Below are positions 59,075 through 64,000 of a stretch of DNA of 64,000 bases, piece by piece. The notes below the pieces were generated by a model. It was not told the origin of the DNA and did no database searches. It was given only the letters and a program-made list of their open reading frames with translations. The stretch is taken from assembly GCA_052078155.1 (NCBI GenBank), contig JBQJBP010000001.1, positions 1,736,001-1,800,000 on the forward strand. The letters run 5' to 3'. Numbering within the stretch: position 1 is the first letter of the stretch; each line of letters starts with the position of its first letter. The translations under genes and the position numbers were made by a program. This stretch comes from CAXBMB01 sp052078155. Lineage in GTDB: Bacteria; Pseudomonadota; Alphaproteobacteria; Kiloniellales; DSM-21159.

Positions 59075-59486
59075 AGAAACAAAATCAACTCCCTACTAGG
59101 GTGAAGCCACAGTGACAGGAGAGCAACACTTCTGAGTGGCCAAAAGGTGAAGCAGCAAAAGGGCTTATTGCCTTTCCCCTATCTGCCGAAACTTTGCCCG
59201 CAGAGGACTTTTGAAGGACGAGCAGACCCCGGATTCCCAGCTAGTAACTGGCCAGAGCGGCCAGGCTTTCGCCTCCCCCATCCGCAGGCTTTGCAATTGG
59301 CCTGTGTCTATTCGCCACCCCAGCATGACGTTTTGTGGATGGCTGTTCGGGGAACGGGGTGATAAATGCAGGGGAAATGTCCCCTAAAGCTGGACTTTCC
59401 TGTCATCCGGGCAGAGGCTAAAGGGTGACGCAATGCGGCTAAGAACAATAGACCTCGTCAGCGGCCAACAGGCCACGGGTAGGAAG

Positions 59487-60698
59487 ATGGATTACAAGAG
59501 CTTTTTCACCAAAGCCCTGGATGACCTTAAAACTGAAGGTCGCTACCGGGTGTTTGCCGAAATGGATCGGCAGACAGGTGATTTCCCCCACGCTCTCAAA
59601 CACGAAGATGGCAGCCCCCGCAAAGTCACTGTCTGGTGCTCCAATGACTATCTCAACATGGGGCAGCACCCGGACGTGCTGAATGCCATGTGCGAAGCGG
59701 TCATGGAAAACGGGGCAGGCGCCGGTGGCACGCGCAACATCTCCGGTACGCTGCATCAGCACATCCTGCTGGAACAGGAGCTGGCCGACCTGCACGGCAA
59801 GGAAGCGGCTCTGCTCTTTACCTCGGGCTATGTGTCCAACTGGGCTGCTCTCGGCACCCTGGGCAGCAAACTGCCAGGTTGTGCCATTTTCAGTGATGCC
59901 ATGAACCATGCCTCCATGATTGAAGGCATCCGCCATTCCAAGGCAGAACGCTTTATCTGGAAGCACAACGACCCGGAAGATCTGGACCGGCAGCTCAGCC
60001 AGATTGACCCTGCCCGTCCGAAAATCGTCGCTTTTGAATCCGTGTACTCCATGGACGGGGACATCTCTCCCATCGCGGAAATCTGCGATGTGGCTGACAA
60101 GCATGGGGCCCTGACCTATCTGGACGAGGTTCATGCCGTCGGTCTTTATGGGCCGCGCGGCGGGGGCATTGCCGAACGCGAAGGTCTGATGGACAGACTG
60201 GATGTGATCGAAGGCACGCTGGGCAAGGCTTTTGGTGTCATGGGCGGCTACATTACAGCCTCCAGCGAACTGGTCGATTTCGTTCGCTCCTTTGCCAGTG
60301 GCTTTATCTTTACCACCTCCCTGCCTCCGGCCATTGCCGCCGGGGCACTGGCCTCTGTCAAACACCTCAAAGCCTCCAGCACTGAGCGGGAAATGCAGCA
60401 GGCCCACGCAGCCGAACTGAAAGCCCGTATGGCCGCCGCCAGTTTGCCAGTGATGCCGTCAGTCAGCCACATTGTGCCGCTGTTTGTCGGCGACGCAGCG
60501 CTCTGTAAACGGGCCAGCGATCTGCTGCTGGAGCGGCATGACATCTACGTACAGCCCATCAACTACCCCACTGTTCCGCGGGGGACCGAACGGCTGCGCT
60601 TTACCCCAAGCCCGAAACACGGCGCCGAAGAAATGGACGCCCTGATCGCCGGTCTGAAAGATGTCTGGTCTTTGCTGGAACTGAAAAAAGCCGCTTAA
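59487..60698 (+). CDS. hemA: 5-aminolevulinate synthase
   Basis: 403-residue PLP enzyme that condenses glycine and succinyl-CoA to 5-aminolevulinate, the first step of heme synthesis in alphaproteobacteria. Motifs: WCSNDYLNMGQHP, GAGAGGTRNISGTLHQHILLEQELADLHGKEAALLF, YLDEVHAVGLYGPRGGG and GTLGKAFGVMGGYI with the PLP lysine K247. The ATG at 59487 has AGGAAG upstream; an in-frame ATG at 59433 would add 18 residues. Members of the AOS family such as KBL and BioF are excluded by RNISGT and the length. Confidence 0.96.
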   Translation: MDYKSFFTKALDDLKTEGRYRVFAEMDRQTGDFPHALKHEDGSPRKVTVWCSNDYLNMGQHPDVLNAMCEAVMENGAGAGGTRNISGTLHQHILLEQELADLHGKEAALLFTSGYVSNWAALGTLGSKLPGCAIFSDAMNHASMIEGIRHSKAERFIWKHNDPEDLDRQLSQIDPARPKIVAFESVYSMDGDISPIAEICDVADKHGALTYLDEVHAVGLYGPRGGGIAEREGLMDRLDVIEGTLGKAFGVMGGYITASSELVDFVRSFASGFIFTTSLPPAIAAGALASVKHLKASSTEREMQQAHAAELKARMAAASLPVMPSVSHIVPLFVGDAALCKRASDLLLERHDIYVQPINYPTVPRGTERLRFTPSPKHGAEEMDALIAGLKDVWSLLELKKAA

Positions 60699-60713
60699 AG
60701 CCTGACATAATCA

Positions 60714-60775
60714 CAAACAGGGGCCAGGAAGCAGCCTTCGACCTGATCTGGTCCCTGGCCTATGGCCCCTGTTTG
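60714..60775 (+). terminator. Hairpin downstream of hemA with alternative pairings
   Basis: CAAACAGGGGCCA (60714-60726) pairs perfectly with TGGCCCCTGTTTG (60763-60775). GGCCAGG (60722-60728) can instead pair with CCTGGCC (60754-60760). There is no T-run, so it may be a processing or stability element as well as a terminator. Confidence 0.5.
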
Positions 60776-61246
60776 GCAAAGCCTGTGACAAGGAAAACCT
60801 CTGGCGCAAAGGCGCACTAGATGGGTCACCGCTTAGAGTGTGATCTACTGAAGCAGAAGCGCCTTGCGCTCTGCTTCCGTTTTGAAATCACCTCGTGATT
60901 CCAAAAAAGACGATAAGACAAAAAAGGACGATAAGACTCTGGGAACAGGTGATGCGGGATGCTGTGAAATCCGTTTCAACAGGGCTGACCGAAGCGGACA
61001 CCTCCCGGGTTTCCTTGACTTTCTTTCGATCTGATCACAAAAAATTTTTCATTGGCAGGCTTGTGAACTGCAGCGCTTTTGCTGTTCTCCCTTCCAATTA
61101 TCGGCTAGCGTAATTTCCATAACCCTTGCCATTGGCCAGTCGACTGGTGATCTGACAGGAGCAACGACCCCCAGATTTTCCAGTCACTCTGTCCCGGCAA
61201 TGAGGAACAGAATGCTCTTTACGGTGATTTGATAGGGGGAAGACCC
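60776..61246. other. Intergenic region upstream of the porin
   Basis: About 470 bases. It contains the short repeat copy at 60833-60941, a perfect 12-bp palindrome CCAGTCGACTGG (61136-61147) 100 bases before the porin start, and AGGGGGA as the porin ribosome-binding site. No gene is seen. Confidence 0.4.
60833..60941. repeat. Dispersed palindromic repeat, copy 9 (shortened)
   Basis: About 109 bp from TTAGAGTGTGATCTACTG to GATAAGACTCTGGG. It has the AGAAGCGCCTTGCGCTCTGCTT hairpin of copy 3 followed directly by AAATCACCTCGTGATTCC, so the central 30 bases are missing. The right end shows a local duplication of GACGATAAGAC. Confidence 0.78.
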
Positions 61247-62377
61247 ATGACAATGACGCCTGTTAAGAAAACACTGCTGGCCTCTTCCGCGCTTGCCGCA
61301 GTCGGCCTGGTTGGCGGACCGGCATTTGCCGAAGATGGGAAGATCAGCCTCTCGGTCGGCGGCTACTATCAGAATTTCCTGTCCTTTGTTTCCCAGGACA
61401 ATGATGCTGCCGGGCTCAATGCCAACGGTCAGTTGAACGACTACAACCCGATCAACGTGCGTCATGAAGGCGAAATCCACTTCAAAGGCACCACAACGCT
61501 GGACAACGGCCTGCAGGTTGGCTTCGACGCTCAGCTGGAAGCCATCACCCAGTCGGATCAGATGGATGAAACCTACATGTGGTTCTCCGGCAACTGGGGC
61601 CGGGCTGTCCTTGGGTCTGAAAACTCCGCGCCCTACCTGATGTCCTACTCCGCCCCCTCTGCGGGTCTGGGCCTGAACTCGCCGAACTTCTTCATCTTCT
61701 CCACCACGAACTCGGCGCCGACATCGGGTTTCCTGAACATTCCGTCTGACGCCAACAAGATCACTTACTTCACCCCGCGTATGGCCGGTTTCCAGCTGGG
61801 CGCATCCTATACGCCCAACATCGACAACCGCAGCGGTGACCGCCAGACCTTTGGTCTGAACACCGACAACAATGTTGGCGCACACGACAAGGTCATCTCC
61901 ATCGGGGGTAACTTTGTGCAGTCCTTTGACGCAGCCGACATCGCCATCAGTGCGGGTTACGAGCAGGCCGCCCTTCAGGCCAACAGTGCCGCCAGTCCCA
62001 GCCTGTTTGATGACATCAGCGCCTGGTCAGTCGGGGCATCTGTCGGCTTTTCCGGCTTTACCATCGGTGGTTCTTACGCCAACGCCGACATAGAAGGCTT
62101 TGGGGCCGGCAACAAGAAACAGATCTTCTACGATGTGGGTCTGCAGTATGGCAGCGGCCCCTGGAAAGCCTCCCTCACCTATGCCCGGGGTGAAAACGAA
62201 TTCACCGCAGGTGGCAGTGAAGACAAGCGGGACATGTTCGAGCTGGGAGCGTCCTACAAGCTCTCACCCGGCATCACGGTTGTCGGCTCCGGTCAGTACA
62301 TGAAAGAGGAAACAGCCGGTTCAAGTACCGACATCAAGGGCTGGGGCCTGGCTCTGGGGACCAAACTCTCCTTCTGA
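61247..62377 (+). CDS. Gram-negative outer-membrane porin
   Basis: 376 residues. Signal peptide 1-28 (TPVKKTLLASSALAAVGLVGGPAFA, cleaved before EDGK). The mature chain starts ISLSVGGYYQNFLSF and continues as a 16-strand general porin: RHEGEIHFKGTTTLDNGLQVGFDAQLE, SGNWGRAVLGSENSAPYLMSY, DVGLQYGSGPWKASLTYARG, and the closing WGLALGTKLSF ending in Phe, as required for BAM recognition. The type is common in Rhodospirillales. It allows passive entry of small solutes. The ATG at 61247 follows AGGGGGA. Confidence 0.93.
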   Translation: MTMTPVKKTLLASSALAAVGLVGGPAFAEDGKISLSVGGYYQNFLSFVSQDNDAAGLNANGQLNDYNPINVRHEGEIHFKGTTTLDNGLQVGFDAQLEAITQSDQMDETYMWFSGNWGRAVLGSENSAPYLMSYSAPSAGLGLNSPNFFIFSTTNSAPTSGFLNIPSDANKITYFTPRMAGFQLGASYTPNIDNRSGDRQTFGLNTDNNVGAHDKVISIGGNFVQSFDAADIAISAGYEQAALQANSAASPSLFDDISAWSVGASVGFSGFTIGGSYANADIEGFGAGNKKQIFYDVGLQYGSGPWKASLTYARGENEFTAGGSEDKRDMFELGASYKLSPGITVVGSGQYMKEETAGSSTDIKGWGLALGTKLSF

Positions 62378-62400
62378 TCTTACCTTCCTCTTAGGGATAC

Positions 62401-62450
62401 AAACAGCAGCCATCAGAACCACGCGCAGGTGTGAGTCTGATGGCTGTTTT
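62401..62450 (+). terminator. Intrinsic terminator of the porin gene
   Basis: AAACAGC-AGCCATCAGA pairs with TCTGATGGCT-GTTT across an 18-base loop and is followed by TTTTGTTT. Confidence 0.82.
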
Positions 62451-63208
62451 GTTTGCGCAACCGGCGTAACGAAACCGACGTTGCTCAACAGATTAAGCAG
62501 TCGAGTCTTCCTTTTTTCGGTCAATTCGCCTGACCTGCGACCAAAACTCTCATTCATTGACTGTCTATCTGGTCTGAATTTTCCGGCGTTTGCAGACCAA
62601 ATCTCCTGCGCCAGGGCAGGCCCTTCCCGTCTGGAACCGGTCGTGCCTTCTGGTGGGGGCCCCCATGAATCCGCCAAAAAACGACACAGGCCTGGCAAGG
62701 CATACCCCTGTGATGGGGATGGCTGTCTTGGCAGGCCGCGAACATTCACCAGACAGGCCCTGATCCGGGCACTGATCTGTTTCCTTTACCAAATAAACGT
62801 TAGGCAAAAGGAAGTTATGGGCAAACGAGAGGAAAAGAACGAGCAAAACTGTCGAAAAATTGCCCTCTATGTCGTGATTTTTTCCTAAAGGAAAGCTCTG
62901 ATTTTTCACTCTTTTTCAGACGATTCATCCATCTGATATATTTCGAATTGCCGCAATATGACGGTTTCGGAAAACAAAATTCCCCGGTTTCATCAGCCAA
63001 AAAACTCCGTTACGGCCAAGAAGCGGAACCAGGCAATTCGTTTTCACCCCTCTAAAAACGACATCCCTTTGCTTAATGAAAAATAAAACTGACTCGTAAT
63101 TTACAATTCTATGACTTAGCATTCCCTGGCTCGCGTGGCTGCCCTGCAAGTATTGCATTGCTCACCCGCTGGCCAAACAAACGCAACAACAAGGCGAACG
63201 GGACAAGG
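62451..63208. other. Long intergenic region upstream of the ABC transporter gene
   Basis: 758 bases without a credible gene. The right part (62880-63120) is clearly more AT-rich than the rest of the window and is the likely promoter region for the ABC operon. No hairpin, repeat or known RNA is recognised. Confidence 0.35.
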
Positions 63209-64000
63209 ATGGCCGACGGGAACGAACACCACGTTCAATTTACGGAAGTTCAGAAGAGTTACGACGGTGAAACGCTGGTCGTAAAGAACCTCAATCTCGA
63301 TATTGCCAAAGGGGAGTTCGTCACCATGCTGGGGCCGTCTGGTTCCGGCAAGACCACCACCCTGATGATGCTGGCAGGCTTCGAGACGCCGACCCACGGG
63401 AAAATCCTGCTGGAAGGCCGGACATTGAACAATGTGCCGCCTCACAAGCGTGACATCGGCATGGTTTTTCAGAACTACGCCCTTTTTCCTCACATGACAG
63501 TGAGTGAGAACCTCGCGTTTCCTCTTCAAGTCAGGAAGATGGGCAAAGCTGAGGTCGAAACCAAAGTCAAACGGGCGCTGGACATGGTGCAGCTGGGTGA
63601 CTTTGGCAACCGCCGCCCCGGTCAGCTGTCCGGCGGCCAGCAGCAGCGTGTGGCTCTGGCCCGTGCCCTGGTTTTTGAACCCACGCTGATCTTGATGGAT
63701 GAGCCTCTGGGGGCGCTGGATAAGCAGCTGCGCGAACACATGCAGCTGGAAATCAAGCACATCCATGAGTCGCTTGGCGTGACGGTGGTCTATGTGACCC
63801 ACGATCAGTCAGAAGCACTGACCATGTCCAACCGCGTGGCCGTGTTTGAAGACGGCATCATTCAGCAGCTGGCCCCGCCAGATGAGCTGTATGAGCAACC
63901 GCAAAACGCGTTCGTTGCTCAGTTTATCGGCGAAAACAATCAGCTGCACGGAACGGTTCAGGCCGTGTCCGGTTCTGACAGCTGCGAAGTGGCCCTGGAA
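63209..64000 (+). CDS. potA: Polyamine/spermidine-type ABC transporter ATP-binding protein (3' end beyond window)
   Basis: 264 codons are present and the frame runs off the right edge. ABC ATPase motifs in order: Walker A GPSGSGKTT (42-50), Q-loop VFQNYALFPHMTV, signature LSGGQQQRVALARAL (140-154), Walker B LILMDEPLGALD (160-171) and H-loop YVTHDQSEAL (H198). The opening YDGETLVVKNLNLDIAKGEFVTMLGPSG, PPHKRDIGMVFQNYALFPHMTV and the start of a C-terminal TOBE-like region fit the PotA/FbpC (CUT-like) group importing putrescine, spermidine or iron. Partner permease and binding-protein genes should follow outside the window. The start ATG at 63209 has AAGG immediately upstream, so another start cannot be excluded. 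Confidence 0.88.
   Translation, partial: MADGNEHHVQFTEVQKSYDGETLVVKNLNLDIAKGEFVTMLGPSGSGKTTTLMMLAGFETPTHGKILLEGRTLNNVPPHKRDIGMVFQNYALFPHMTVSENLAFPLQVRKMGKAEVETKVKRALDMVQLGDFGNRRPGQLSGGQQQRVALARALVFEPTLILMDEPLGALDKQLREHMQLEIKHIHESLGVTVVYVTHDQSEALTMSNRVAVFEDGIIQQLAPPDELYEQPQNAFVAQFIGENNQLHGTVQAVSGSDSCEVALE

Larger units (their letters stand above)
58875..59486. other. Long divergent region upstream of hemA
   Basis: 612 bases. It contains a TTAAGC-N16-TATAAT promoter-like pair (58979-59006, plus strand), an FNR/FixK-type box (59061-59074) and the hemA ribosome-binding site. A 71-codon frame at 59147-59362 has no recognisable feature. Confidence 0.4.

Noticed and set aside
59147..59362. 71-codon frame upstream of hemA
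   Set aside because: Composition is not protein-like and there is no ribosome-binding site.
62481..62888. 135-codon frame after the porin terminator
   Set aside because: No ribosome-binding site, no pattern, and codon use differs from neighbours.
1..64000. tRNA/rRNA genes, CRISPR arrays, insertion sequences, prophage genes
   Set aside because: I looked for tRNA arm sequences, regularly spaced direct repeats, transposase and integrase motifs and phage structural genes and found none. Small or divergent cases could be missed by eye.

Overview
The window is a chromosomal segment of an alphaproteobacterium. It is GC-rich (about 60 % by eye) and carries several genes typical of that class: GapR (DUF2312), COQ9, a C4-pathway 5-aminolevulinate synthase, DUF1244 and a Rhodospirillales-like porin. 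The order or genus cannot be fixed from the sequence alone, but the mix of sulfonate metabolism, TRAP transport and this porin type suggests a marine, aerobic heterotroph. There is no insertion sequence, prophage, CRISPR array, rRNA or tRNA that I can see.

Layout. 0-4.2 kb: a TAXI-type TRAP solute receptor (cut by the left edge), a LysR regulator, and a coupled sulfite exporter plus cysteate sulfo-lyase pair (cuyZ-cuyA type). 4.2-14 kb: SDR oxidoreductase, small DUF proteins (DUF123, DUF3179, DUF2786), a putative glycosyltransferase, propionyl-CoA synthetase, an exported EndoU-like nuclease and an acyl-CoA synthetase. 14.6-18 kb: two YdcH-like small proteins flank ubiX, a TIGR02444 gene and a group III phosphofructokinase. 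18-23 kb: an exported molybdenum hydroxylase (isoquinoline 1-oxidoreductase type), an AraC regulator and a GGDEF protein. 23.4-25.3 kb: a candidate 6S RNA followed by purE-purK. 25.9-33 kb: a TIM-barrel/cupin fusion, DUF4166, COQ9, peptide deformylase, rpsU, nitronate monooxygenase with a divergent LysR, and a cytochrome b561. 33.6-37 kb: pyruvate carboxylase. 37-44.8 kb: exporter, DeoR regulator, GapR, glycosyltransferase, DUF1244, carboxylate-amine ligase, N-formylglutamate amidohydrolase and a PAS protein. 45-49 kb: a GntR regulator, glycerate 2-kinase and pyruvate kinase. 49-55.9 kb: a transporter-rich stretch (RarD, MFS, LysE, DMT) with a LysR regulator and an acetyltransferase. 56-64 kb: class III aminotransferase, outer-membrane barrel protein, hemA, porin and the start of a polyamine-type ABC transporter.

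How genes work together. Cysteate would be split to pyruvate, ammonia and sulfite, with sulfite pumped out. Glycerate 2-kinase and pyruvate kinase would carry glycerate through 2-phosphoglycerate and PEP to pyruvate under a GntR repressor that has a clear operator upstream of itself. Pyruvate carboxylase refills oxaloacetate. Propionyl-CoA synthetase and a second acyl-CoA synthetase feed short- and medium-chain acids into CoA metabolism. UbiX and COQ9 serve ubiquinone synthesis; hemA serves heme and has an FNR/FixK-type box far upstream.

The most striking feature that gene annotation does not explain is a family of about 110-140 bp palindromic intergenic repeats. There are nine clear copies and several relics, with termini resembling CTAGAGCATGATCGG and CTAGAGTCAAATCGG. 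They resemble the mosaic palindromic elements described in rhizobia. Two copies supply the stop codon of the neighbouring gene (purK and coq9).
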